A stretch of 64,000 bases of DNA from Sphagnum compactum. Taxonomy: Eukaryota; Bryophyta; Sphagnopsida; Sphagnales. Each line of letters starts with the position of its first letter. The first letter of the stretch is position 1. The notes under the pieces were generated by a model. That model was not told the origin of the DNA and did not search any database. It was given only the letters and a program-made list of their open reading frames with translations. The DNA lies in the NCBI GenBank assembly GCA_965153455.1, contig OZ234495.1, forward strand, positions 3,038,001-3,102,000. Reading direction: 5' to 3'. The position numbers and the translations under genes are program-made. Below are positions 35,661 through 48,042 of this stretch, in pieces.

Positions 35661-37958
35661 TATTTACATAATGAGGTTATAGTGCTTGATATTCAAAAAA
35701 TATATGTGTCTATATGTTTTCCAATAACAATTTATATTATCATGTGAGGTGGTGGTTGGATGGTAGAAGTTTTAGGTTATAATTAAGAGGTGAATGTTCA
35801 ATCATGTCATGATTTTGACATCATCACAACAAACAGGTTGGGAATCCCCTAAAAAAATGACATTGAATTCACAAGTTTAATTCAACAATGTTTTGGACTT
35901 GTTCTTAATTTAATCCAATAATATTGAAAATTTGGATATTATTACTACTATTATTAAATTATATAATATTTTAATATTTATTTTAAAAATCAAATAAATA
36001 TTGCCTAATCAACTAGTGATTTCAATCATTTCAAACAATCACATCAAAAAATAAATAGTTTCAATCATCTTAGTCATCTTTTGTCATTTTCATCAAAAGA
36101 AACTGAGTTAGATTTGTACCAAAAATAATTCCAATCTATTTGAATTGAGGCGATTTTTTTTCCAATACCTTGTTGTGACTAAAATTTTAATAATAAAAGC
36201 CAACATAAAAATCATGTAATGTAGTAATACAAACAACAACACACAAGGAATTAAAGATCACTTTTGGGAATTCATCCTTAGTTTTGAGGAATGATTCTCA
36301 TTTTGGTGGACTTGGAAGGATAGCTCAATAAGGATGAATGAGCACAACAAGATCAAAGTCAAGCCCAAAGCAAGAATTAATTTAAGGGTAAATTTATTAT
36401 TTTTTGTTCTAAAGAGAGATCTTAGCTTTTGGAAGAACACTTTTAAAAGGCATTCAAGACAACTTTTATATGTTTCAAGCGAGACATTATAATATCTATA
36501 AACAAGTCAAGTTTTGATATTGCATGAATTGAAATAAACTTGCCTTGAAATGACTTAGGTACATATGGGTGCATTCATGAATGTGCTTTGATGGTGTGAT
36601 GATCGCATGTCTAGATGCAAATTTGATGAAACATTTTAAAACCATCTCTTTAGGCACTTGGGTGGAGCAACCGACAACCAAAAGGAAAATGAAGCCATGG
36701 GTACATAGTGACCAACACAAGCCCAAATTACCCACAAAAATCAAGTAAATTAATAATCAGTGGTATTACTTTTAATATTTATATTGATAACTTGTGTAGT
36801 CCCAAAATAATAAAATAATAATAATCGGCCCGGGTAGTTATGAAAAAATAATTCAACAACCATCCAACACCAATGATATAACCATCATCTACCATGAAAT
36901 TTTTTTTCGATTATCTATAGTATTTACATTGTTTTCCTCCATGTATCATCATCTTCCATGCACATGTCTTTTGCTCCTCTCCTTTCAATTTGTCTACTTT
37001 TGCTCTCCTTTTGTTTTTTGCCCCCTTTTTTAATTTGTTGGATTCTTGATTCTTTTCCTTTTCCAAAAAATCTAAAATTTCAAGTGGGGATCGAAACTAG
37101 AGTCTGAAATTTGGTTTGATGGATCCATGAAATATTTGTAGCACCCAAGTTTTTTCTTGGGTTCACGACTTTAGTAGCCAACTTTAGTTTGCGATGATTT
37201 CATTCATTTGATTCAAGAAGCCTTCATTATGAATCCATTATAAGCTTGAAATTCTAATCTCCTCATTTTTGGTAACCATGATTGGTAATCTATCTATGAA
37301 GCAAGGTAGTTAGTTTGCTTTGTTTTGTTTTGTTTTGTACTGATGAGATCCACCAAATTGGGATGCTTCAGATTGTGTTCTTGGTCTCTTTGGAAAGCTC
37401 TCAAGGAGAAGGGGCGCATTGGCTTGGTTCCATGGTGTTTGGACTTGTGGTGCAAAAGTTCTTGAATATTGAATGATTTCATCACTGAAAATTAAATTAA
37501 ATTAAATTGCAGCTCAAAATTTCGGAGGAATTGGAATTTGCCTTTGGTGTTGTTGGAAAGATCTTGATGAGCAGGATTTAATGGAATTTATTAGGTTAAG
37601 ATTTGGATTCAGAATGTGGGAGATATTGATTTTTTAAGTGATTTCTGCTGCTGAAAATTCAAATAAATTCCAAAAAACCAGGCTTTTGAAGGAAAAATCA
37701 GTTGAGGACGTGGTAACACTTGGGCCAACAGCACAGGCCACACTATGATAGTTAGCTTAATATCTAGAGTTCACCAATAGTTTCAAATAGGGATAATTAT
37801 AATATTGCATATTGTTATTCCCTAACCACCAAAAGAAGCAAAACTTGATACTATTGAAGCTAATAGCTAGGTATAAATATACTAATATAAAAACTAAAAA
37901 CCCCAAAATTCATCTAAATTCGTTCTTAACATAATAAATGCCCCATGGTTAGACTAAA
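35661..37958. other. AT-rich intergenic DNA
   Basis: No gene recognised. A short TTTTG run (about 37318-37336) and an AAATTAAATTAAATT tract (about 37489-37507) are present. The minus frame at 36496-36744 (82 codons) has no known motif. Confidence 0.5.
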
Positions 37959-38172
37959 GGTGCGTTCACACTTGGTGCTAGGGACTTTGGTGTCAAGTCC
38001 CCGGACATCATGCTAGCCATTTAGGACTTAAAACTTAGTTACCATGAAAATTTTATATTAAGCTAACGGTTCACTTAACATTAAGCTATCACCCATTTAA
38101 CATTGGGTGCCATCTAGGATGCCACCTAGATTTTCATTTAACACCAACTTAACATCAAGTGTGAATGTATCA
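37959..38172. mobile_element. 214-bp MITE-like element
   Basis: Left end GGTGCGTTCACACTTGGTGC; right end (38151-38172) reads inversely TGATACATTCACACTTGATG. The interior is rich in TTAACATTAAG-type subrepeats. A second, right-truncated copy is at 39669-39774. Flanking bases do not give a clear target duplication. Confidence 0.62.
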
Positions 38173-38783
38173 TAATTTAGGGTCTCTGAGTTCAAATCTA
38201 ACATTTGTTGGGTTTAATTTGGCCACTAAGAGGCCTTACACAAGAAGGTGAAGGTATGGGTTCAACTTAGCCCCAAACTAAAGAAGACATTGAAAAGCAT
38301 AATACAAGATTGATGCTAAATTCCGTGGTACTATGGGTGGAATTGCCCATTCAATGGTGGGTTTTCCATGAACGGGCACCAACCCAATATTTGAATGGGA
38401 CCTACCCAAATGTTGAGAGTTTTCATGTGAACATTGGACTTCCACAAACCCATTGCTTTCTTGTGATAGTTTCCGGGTATGTTTCAATGAAACCTACCTA
38501 CCCACTATTGTGACTAGTTTATTGCCATCAAATAGTGTGAGACTTCATGTCTTTGGGACATTTTTATGACCCACTATTGATATCCCATTGGTGGAGCACC
38601 ACTTAAATAGTGAGTGGGTGGCCTATCATGGCATTACTCGCTATAGGTTGGAGGTTTTCTAACCCATTATCTCAAGTGTGATAGTCCAAATATTTGCTCG
38701 GGGCTAATTAATAACCACATTGGGAGTTAAATCTCATCCATGGTGGATGAAAGTCCTCATCCAATTCAGTCCCCCAAGAGCCG

Positions 38784-38900
38784 TTTTGGTTCACTACATT
38801 CCCAATAGTTGTTCCTCACAAATGCAGTCCCCCAAGAACTTGTTCCCAATGACCATTCCCTAATGTGAGGAACAGCCATTGCGAATGCAATAAACCAAAA
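38784..38900. mobile_element. foldback MITE, 117 bp with 37-bp arms
   Basis: The left arm 38784-38820 (TTTTGGTTCACTACATTCCC onward, to GTTCCTCACA) is the near-perfect inverse of 38864-38900 (TGTGAGGAACAGCCATTGCG onward). A weaker AGTCCC/GGGACT match outside suggests true ends near 38769 and 38909. Confidence 0.72.
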
Positions 38901-39354
38901 GGGAGGGACTCCAATTAACGATATATATTTTCATTTTTGAACACAATGTTGTGAACAAGGGGGAACATGGGGATGCTATGTCAATACAAAAACTTGGGTT
39001 ATGATCAAAAGGGCATAGAGAGTTTTAGGGTTTAGGTGCTTGGATCAAAACTCAAATTTTCATGTGCTACAAGATGGAGCATTTTTGGCCATGGTGGGAG
39101 CCAATGGAAATGGGTATTGCAATGTTGGTACACCATTGCAATACCCATTGATAATAGGTATTGCAAAAAAAATTAACTAATTTTTTTTTAAGGCATGGAA
39201 ACAAAGTAATCCATCTCGGCCACCATCTTATCTTCTGTCCAAGTAACTTCCCAATGTGGTTGTCATTTTGCCGGGTGGACCCAAATATTCTGAGGAGTAG
39301 TTTACTTTCCCTTATATTCTGAGGAGTTTCTGTGAGCTAGAAGACATAGCTAGA

Positions 39355-39536
39355 GGTGTTCAAATTTTCAACCATGTTGCTTTTTTCTTAATTTCCCACA
39401 TGCTTCTTGGGCTCCAAATGCAAGGTGCATGTTTGAAGTTTGAACATTCAACTACCCCACACCTCAATGAATTACATTGCCCAAGAAGTTTATAGCTTCT
39501 CTGACCTCCCCAGACATAGTTGAAAATTTGGACACC
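39355..39536. repeat. foldback structure, about 180 bp
   Basis: GGTGTTCAAATTTTCAACCA (39355-39374) pairs with 39514-39536, and GCTTCTTGGGC (39402-39412) pairs with GCCCAAGAAG (39479-39488). These are two stems at consistent spacing, so probably an old MITE. Confidence 0.5.
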
Positions 39537-39668
39537 CATTTTGTCAGATTGAAAAGAGTCTCATACAACTATAATAGGTCATTATGTTTCAAGGGACAAA
39601 TTTATGTTTGGTACGCGGTTTTGTGGTCCTCCTATTGAGGGCCTTTTCCATGCTTTTTCTTAAGTAAA

Positions 39669-39774
39669 TGTGCATTCACACTTGGTGTTAGGGACTCTAG
39701 TGTTGTGTCCCTTTTAACACCGTTCTAGTCATTTAAGACTTAAACTTACTTAACGTGAAGATTTTATGTTAACA
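39669..39774. mobile_element. right-truncated copy of the 214-bp MITE
   Basis: Begins TGTGCATTCACACTTGGTGT and follows 37959-38062 closely through GGGACT, TCAAG/TGTGTCCC, TCTAGTCATTTAAGACTTAA and GATTTTATGTTAA. It then stops; the inverted right end is absent. Confidence 0.62.
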
Positions 39775-40195
39775 AGCTCCCTCTTGACTTGTTTCTCATT
39801 TGGAGGATTCTATGGATCCAAGTATCCATGTGGTGGATGCGAACTCAATTGTTGTTCTCTCCCCTTGTTCTTTAGATACCCAATTCTTTTCATTTGTCAA
39901 AGCCATTGACGAAAGAATGTTCCCAATGTTTTGTTCTTTGCATTCTAAAAAATCTTAAGTACCCAAGTTCCTCCTAATGCTCCTTTCTTGCATTCTCAAA
40001 ATATGTATCGTCAGGTCTTGGACAAAACCTTTCATCACCATCAAACTCTCAAAATTGGATTTGAAGCCCTTCACTATAAAGCTTACATGATTTGTTTGAG
40101 GTCTCTTTCTTTCTCTCTTGTGGATGGTACAAGAAGGTTGTTTTCTCGGGTCTAGAAATCATTCATGGACCTCAACATGAGGCAGCCAAAAAAAA

Positions 40196-40290
40196 TTTGC
40201 ACATACCGCTGATTGTACTCCGTGCATGGTATTCTTTACCAGAAGACAAAAGCCAAGTTCACATTGCACTGAGCACCCAGTACCTACTAC
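40196..40290 (+). repeat. dispersed repeat, copy 2
   Basis: Partner of 17590-17690, in the same orientation. It is more decayed toward CpG loss: GCGCTGAACACGCGG there corresponds to GCACTGAGCACCCAG here, consistent with methylation-driven C-to-T change. Confidence 0.55.
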
Positions 40291-40299
40291 CATAGCCAA

Positions 40300-42690
40300 T
40301 GACAAGCATGTACCTTGCTATGTAAACATCAGGTCACCAAAACCTTAAATGGACATTGCTTTGTCTGTCAGACACTTAGTTTTTTTGCCTATATTAGTCG
40401 CTCACCAGACCTAAATTGTTAACTATTCAAAATAACCACATAAGGATGAACCAAACCCACATCTTTTTTTAATGTTATGAGCCTACTTAGAGAACTTTAA
40501 TTGCATTCATTAAAGAAAAAGATCAGATTTCAATGGAAGTTGCATTCAATCATGTTGTCGGCATCTATGAGATTAAACTGCAGTTGTTTAATGTCAACAT
40601 AGTGATCCAATATCCACCACCATGCATTTACCAATGAGCCAAGTAAGGACCACAAAAGAGATGATGCTTATCAATAAATTTTGAAATGAGAGATGTGAAG
40701 TGTCGTGAAGTTTGGATGCAAATTTGATGATACAAAATATGATAGTGCAACTCATTGTAGTTTTGTGAATGCTCTTGTTTTATGTGACCTTTGCAAGTAA
40801 TGAAGATGCATAACAAAATGTTTTGTGCAATGTTCAGGAAAAAATTAGATGTTTTGATTGCTTCTAGACACAAAATTATAAGAGTCAAGAGGCAATATGA
40901 GCAACGAGGATGAAGAGAATATTAATTTGTTAAATTACCAAAAGTAAGAGTTTGAGTGCATGTGGAGTGAGGATTCAAATCAACTATATTGAGATAAAAC
41001 ATCATACACCACTAGTAGATTTGCCTCTTGGGTCCCACAAGTTGAATCCTAAAAAGGGGTTACCTTAATTACAATCAAGCTAGTCAAGATGTCCGTGTGA
41101 TCTAATGATCCTTCAAGCAAGCCCAACATCTATCAACTACAACCAATTGATATCAATTCAAAATTCTAGGAAGGATGAGAATGTGGGTGTGGGACGAAGT
41201 TAGCTATGCAATTAAGGAGGGGTGAATGCCTGTCGAACCTAAGAAAATTGGTTCAAGAGGTGCTCAAAGCACAAAAAATCCTACAAATCAAGCACACATG
41301 CAAAGGAAAACTTTGAAAATTTTGGAAATTGGGCTAATGCAAGATTGCATTTGAAATGGAAACTATTAAATGTAGCTTCAAAATCCAAATTGCAAACTAG
41401 ATGTGAGGTGTGTTTATTACATTGCTAAGGATTCATTTGTATGTAATTATGTAGTCTAGAAATAAAGGCATGCAAAACAAATGTTGTAGAAAGGGGAAGG
41501 GCAAGCATTTGTGTAATATGGAAAAAAGTTGCAAGCAATTGAAAATCTATTTACACTCACATACTAGAGATTTAAAATACAACTAAAATTACATAATACA
41601 TGACTATGCCTTTTAAAAATGGGATTTTAAGGTGTTGGTGGCTTAAATGGTTCACAAAGCACAACCATGATCCATTGTTGAGGGTTGCCTAGGGTTTGAA
41701 GGTTGAATGTGTGAAAGGTCTATGCCCATCAAATGTAGAGTTGTTATAAACAAATATAGCAAGTGTAGTGTATGATTTACACAAGTGCCACTAGGCACAA
41801 ATAAGCATGAATACACCTTGCATAGTTCCTTTTTGAATGTCATATTTGCAATTTTTCTTGCATTTCTTTGATACTTAATATAAAATGTTGATTTTTTTTT
41901 GAAATACCAAAAAAAAAGTTTCACATATATAATGATAATAGAATTAACATTTCCAAAATGCAAAAGATACATTAAAATTCTAAATACTCCATGAACAATG
42001 GACTTTTGAATTTTGATGTCAATTTTTGAAACACCTTATAAAACTTATGAATATGAACTTTTATCTTGTGCAACATGTATTACTTTTATGTGTTTGAAAC
42101 TTTGAGATACTACATCATTGATGTTTAATAAACAAAAAATGTATTGAATGAGTGGAATATGAGTTTAATTTATTGTGTTATGGACTTTTTAGAATCCCAA
42201 AAACTAAATTATTTTAAAATTTCTTTTGAGGATCAAAAATGATTATTTTATTGAATTATCTTTTTGCAACCTTTTTAAAATGCCTTATAACATCATCATT
42301 TGAAATAAAAAATGGAAAAAGTTGTTAATCTCAATTACATGTAAATGTTCATATTTTAGTGTAATTTTCAAATATAGTAGATATGGAATCTCAAAAAGAT
42401 TTTCCATTGCCATAAATTAAACACCTTAATATATTTTTGATCAATTTGTGATGAATTAGGTGCATAGTTTGGCCGAAGTGGCGTTAGGAGGGAGGGGTGT
42501 TTTTGTTCTACCCGAGATTATTCTAAGTTTGTGCATTCCATTTAACACTAAATGAGAAGAAATGGTTATTTGCAATGTCCTTACATCAACATAATAATAT
42601 AATCACTTCCAAATTTTACATTTTTAAAGCTAAGTAGTTTAGACAAAATTTTGTTGAAAGAACTGAATATGAAGTTACAATGTAGTTCAA
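40300..42690. other. AT-rich intergenic DNA before the pogo relic
   Basis: Frames at 40628-40888 and 41652-41972 on the minus strand are open but motif-free. Missing parts of the pogo-like transposase might lie in 42430-42690 but could not be read. Confidence 0.5.
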
Positions 42691-42697
42691 AACTTGG

Positions 42698-43130
42698 ATG
42701 AAAACCATTCTCTTTACAAGTGGATTTCACACTTCAGAACATATGTTCGAGCATGTGAAAAAATGTTTACAAATAATCATCACTTATTCTAGATGGCCAC
42801 AACTTGGACATGTTATAATATATGTTATGTATAGGGCAAGGGGTGTGAAGTTAGATTTAATTATTCCATCATCACACACAAATCATGCATTATAGCCTCA
42901 TGATGTCGTGTGCTTCAAACCATTCAATATTGTCCTTAAGGCTTATAGGGATGTGTGGACATTAGCTAACAAAGTAAATGGGGTGCAACATAAGATCTAG
43001 TATAATGGGTGCCTTTAACTCTCGCAAAGGTATTGTCTTTGCTAAACATCCATAAAGGTTTCTAGACTATTAGAATTTGGCCATTTAACCTAGTTGCAAT
43101 GGAATGCAAGATGCAACCATGCATTCATGG
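42698..43130 (+). pseudogene. pogo-like (Tc1/mariner) DDE transposase relic
   Basis: Plus-strand translation gives ARGVKLDLIIPSSHTNHAL, a stop, then PHDVVCFKPFNIVLKAYRD and VWTLANKVNGV. This matches the plant CENP-B/pogo-type DDE endonuclease pattern (PSHTSHALQPLDVxCFKPFK). After a frame change it continues WVPLTLAKVLSLLNIHKGF, then IRIWPFNLVAMECKMQP, matching the family's GIWPLN block. Stops at 42893-42895 and after the VNGVQHKI stretch, plus at least two frameshifts, make it a pseudogene. The early part of the catalytic core and the HTH domain are not visible upstream, so only the C-terminal half remains. A weak continuation may run to about 43390. Confidence 0.74.
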
Positions 43131-43659
43131 AAATAAAAACACATGAACCAAAGGTACTTATGAATTAGCAAGTTGAAGAAGTACTAGGTGAATGCACTAG
43201 TAGCATTATGCCCAATGTCTACCACTATTACATTGAGATCAAGGAGCAATGTGTTGCACCATTTTAGGATGATAACACTATGGGTCTTAGCAAATGAACT
43301 AAGAAGTTCATAGACCCAAGGAGGAGGGCCAAATTGACACACAAGCATTGGCATTTGTGACACTAATGAGTTAAGCATAAAGCATTTCAAATCACATAAA
43401 ATATTTTTTTATTTTGCCCTAGGTGGAATGTAGGTCGATTTGTTGCTTCTCAACACACTAATACAAAAACAAGTTCATTTGACTAGAAAATCATATAAAA
43501 AAAGACCCACTTTGGACATGTGTCAAAAAGACCATCTTATCTATTTGGACAAGTTGATTTGGACCTATCAATTATGTTTGGGTAATCTTTTTGATTGGCA
43601 AAATGAGAGACTATTCAAGACTTGTAAAGAATGTACCATTTAATTAGTCAAATTTTTAC

Positions 43660-45730
43660 TTAAGTCAAAGTCATTTGTAATAAATTATTATCAAAAATAT
43701 TTTTTACACATTTTTGTAGGTAGGTAGTATATAGGGCTAGGTAGGTTGTAAAAGAATTAGTAGGTAAATAGGTGGTAACTAACCTAACCTAAAACAACCC
43801 TAAATAACATACTTAACATACCTATCAAATTTTAGTTTAGCCTACCTACCAAGTAGCCCCACCTAGGCATGTAGATAAAAATTACGAGTATCAAAAATGA
43901 AACCCTTCACATCCACAATGATAACCTTTACCAATAGACCATGTAACAAAAAAATGACAACTTTTGTCAATTTTTTATTTCACATCATTATTTATGTAAT
44001 TAAATAATAAGGCTAGGTGATTAATAAGTAGGTAAATGGGTAGGTAAGTACATAGGAGGTACGTAGACCTTGGTTACCTCCCTAGCTTATGTAATAGTTA
44101 GCTTGGCCTATTAACTAGCATTTATGATGTTTAATTTGATTAAAAGTCATTGGCCGTTTTGACCAATGTGGTCAACTTTTTGTTCAACTTGACTAAATGT
44201 ATGATTTGACAAATAGGCAAATAGGACATTCTAATCAAGTTCATTGGTCAAAAAAATATACATCTCATTTAACCCTTGGGCCTCTAATCAAAATGTACAT
44301 GCCTATTCGTACATCATTGGTTAGTCAACTTGAACCATTAAATTTATTTTTTTGTATCATAGACTATTTGAAAAGTATTATGATGACATCTAATGACTAC
44401 ATCTAACCAAGTATTATTGTCACTTCCTTGTGTGCACTTGAATAGAAAATGGCACACAAGGAAGCGACAACAATAGAGATGGAACACTAAAATGAGGAGA
44501 TGATTGCATCCAAAAAGAAAAGATTTATATCTAAAAGTTGAAAGAGAGGTCACCAAACATTAGAGGCCATCAAATGATAAGGCCATTTGTGAAAAGAAAA
44601 ACTTTGATGAAGCATGGTTGATAATGTTACACTAAGCAAGGTGATGCATTACACAAAACAATCAAAGCTAATGTATGTCTATTTGCAAATGCCCATCAAA
44701 CCCCATTTTGGAGAATTACTATTGGGATCTACAAGTTCAACATGAAATGAGTAATTGTAGGTAAGCAACATGAAGGGAAGCTAGAAATGTTTTGCACATT
44801 TCCTTGATTGAACCAACATGGGTCCATAAAGGCATTCCCAACTCGATTCATGTGAAGTGAATTAGAAATTGTCAAAGTTATTAAAGGAAGCTTGCAACAT
44901 TCAAAGGGAGTTTACAATGAAAATAATGTTCATTAATATAAGATCACATTGATTATATTCAATGTTTAAAGGATAGTTGAATTGCATGTAGTGTTAGCCT
45001 ACTTAAATAACAACTACTACAACATTTTGAAGGATGGGGTGTGCATTTTGAACAATGGTGTGTCTGCACAATCTTTTCACTTTTAAGATTAAACACTTAA
45101 AATTTTGAAACATCTAGATGTTGGATTCAAGTGTGTGCACCTCCTTTGCTTAAAAAAAGTCGTGGTAGTTTAGGAGGTGAGTATGGGCTAGTATGGGAGG
45201 GCCCACATTATAAGGAACAACCCATGTCATTAGATTAGGGCCCCCTAATTGCCCATATTAGGTGTTTATATGTCACATTTTTGAAAATGTGTACTTAATT
45301 CAAGGATATTATAAAAATGGTGATTCCACTTCTATTTTGGGGCACTTTCATTTGTTAATCCAATGATTTTCTTTTGAACACGATCTACTTCCAATTTTTG
45401 TGCTTTAGTTCCAAATAGTCCATGTAAAGAAAATGGTTATCCTATAGCAATCAACTACATGTTTTCACAACAAGGGGTATGGGTTAAATAACATTTTTTC
45501 CCACAATAGTGAAATAACATGTATAATATATTTTGGATGATTTTATGTCATTTGCAAAGAAAGTAAAATCGAAAAGCATAACCTTGAATTTATTGAAACT
45601 AATGATGGCAATCAATCAATATGCAAAATGGGATCGCGTGAAAGGGAAATAATAAAGAAGGAAACTCAAATTAGCCTTTCCTTTTCAACCTAGGATGATT
45701 TGAGTTTCTTCCTATCTCTTATGTTTTGCT
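43660..45730. other. left part of the putative CACTA block
   Basis: TAGGTAGGTAAATAGG-type repeats at 43720-43870 and 43990-44080, then about 44440-44950, which looks slightly less repetitive and might be decayed coding sequence. I could not identify a family there. Confidence 0.4.
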
Positions 45731-45734
45731 TGTG

Positions 45735-46890
45735 ACTACCTAAAGGCTTACCTAGGTTATGGGATATATAAAGGATATTTAGGGGAATTTTAAAAGCCTA
45801 TTTAAGGGGTTAGCTAGGGGTTTCCAAGCTATGGGATACCTAGGGGTTATTTAAGAACTACCTAGGTGAATTCATAGTAGGTGCACAATTTGTAGTGTCA
45901 CAATTGTAGTTTTTCTGGATTGTAAATGAATTTAAAATGTAAAGCCATATTGAACATTGCCATTAACATTTTTTATTTATCCATTTTGCAATAGAATTAC
46001 TAGAAATCATTTAAAAGATTATGGATGAATCTTAAGAAAACAATGGATTCATAATGCACTGTTAAAATGGTGACACTACATTTTTCATGTAAAAAAGTGA
46101 AAATTTGTGGACTCAAAAAGTAAGGTATAATAGTGTGAAAATAAAATTAAAAAATAATTCAGCATCAAACGAGGAATTTGAATAAAATGAATGGAAAATT
46201 TTCCTATACAAAAAACTTTTTTTTTTTTTTAAATGACTTGATTTTCATCATTTTTCATTATTATTTTTCCATTCCACATTGAAATCTTCAAGTTTTCAAA
46301 TGAGGGTTTTGACCAATCACCTATTTAGTGATATTTATGTGGTGGTTTACCAATATTTGTGGGAAAAAAGGAATAATTGTAGGATTTATAGTTTAATAAT
46401 AATAATTATTATAAGAATCATAGTTAATGTAAGATGTGGAATCTCCAAAATGTCAAAAGTGAACCATCTAACCATGTTTTTACTCACCTAGGGCAAACAA
46501 AAGTTATATGAGTTCACTTAAGGGTATTTGAGATAGGGGCTATCAAAGGCCTACATAAGGACTACATAAGGCCTACTTAAAATGCTACTTATATATGGAT
46601 TATCTAAGGAGCCAACATGCATGTAGTTAAGTAATGAGATACATAAGGGATATTCATGGAGCTACATAAGGCTTACCTAAGGGTTAGCTAGGGATTTCTT
46701 AGGTTAGGGAATGCCTAGGGGCTATTTAAGGGGCTACCTAAGGTTACGTACCCAAGGTTAATTCATAATGCAAATGGGGGTTATAAAGGACCCAATAGGG
46801 GGTTATGTAAGGATTACCTAGGTTACGAAATACCTTAATAGGTAAGATAATTATCTAGTGTATATATAGAGGATACCAAAGGTAAACAAA
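45735..46890. repeat. CTACCTAAGG/TTAGCTAGGG low-complexity blocks
   Basis: At 45735-45875 and 46490-46890 the sequence is a loose series of CTACATAAGG, GGTTAGCTAGGG and GGGGCTACCTAAGG. Similar blocks occur at about 47805-48010 and, in the opposite sense (AGCCCTTAAATAG, CCTAGGTAGCCC), at about 50105-50345. No coding potential. Confidence 0.65.
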
Positions 46891-48042
46891 CTAGTTATAT
46901 GAAGCTTAATGCATGTTGGGATGCATAGAATTAGATAGTTTTACTAGGTTGGAAGTTGACAAACCAACCTCGCAATGGTAATATGTTGAAATATGGCATT
47001 TAACATGAAATAAATATATAGCCAGTATGTGATAACACACATGCAAATGCAATAAGTGCACAACAACATGCATTTGTGGCATCAAACTTGGCAAGTCATT
47101 GAGTTGCCAAGTTAATGGTGACCAATAGACAATTTTAAAAAGTTGTTAGAATCTATGAAAGTTAATTGATTATATAACCATTACATAAGAATATTAAAAG
47201 AATAGAAAATAAGTCTAAGGGGGTTCACATTTTGAATCTATAATGAATAATCCCATCATTTTTGGATTGCATTTTGGTAATGAAAGATTATTTGTGGCAA
47301 TTGTGTGTGTATATATGTAAAAGGCATGTTGAAGGAGTTGAGTTGTGAGCCTTGTGTGGAACAATCCTCATTGTCTAGGTGATGTAGGATATAAGGAGAA
47401 TCATCCATGGGAATGCATATTAATAATGATGACATGGTAGCTTTGTGGTGTCTTTTTGTGTTAAAAATGTAGTTGGTATGTTAATCAAGTCTACTTGGCA
47501 AGGAATAAGGGGTGTGCCATTAGTCTTTATGGGAACCTACATTTGGAAGAAAGGTCTACAAAGAGGAGGAGATTATGGAAAGGTAGTTTTGATACTTGGA
47601 GTGCATTATATGTAAAGTAATATAAATAGAGTCTCATAACTATGTATCAATAGTTGTAGTGTAATCATGAGTAATATATTGTAGTGTTATTAGAAGGATG
47701 CATGGCCTTAGTTACCAAATATGTGGTGTTTAAATAGATTTAAAAGGCAAGAGCCCAACATCCATTTAAGAAAAAAAGAAAATGATTTGTACAAATAAAT
47801 ACTCAACATACCTAAAGGCTATTTAGGGGTTACATGGAGTCCACTTATGGGGCTAGCTCAAGATTTCTTAGGTTAGGGAATACTTAGGGATTATGTAGGG
47901 GGGTTATTTAAGGTTGACCCATAGTGTAAGAGGGTTACATATTAAGGCCTATACAAGGGACTACCTAAAGGGCTACTTCATGCTAATTCATAGCCCTTTA
48001 TGTAGCCCCTTAATTAGGTTCCCTTAGGAATCCTCTAACTTA

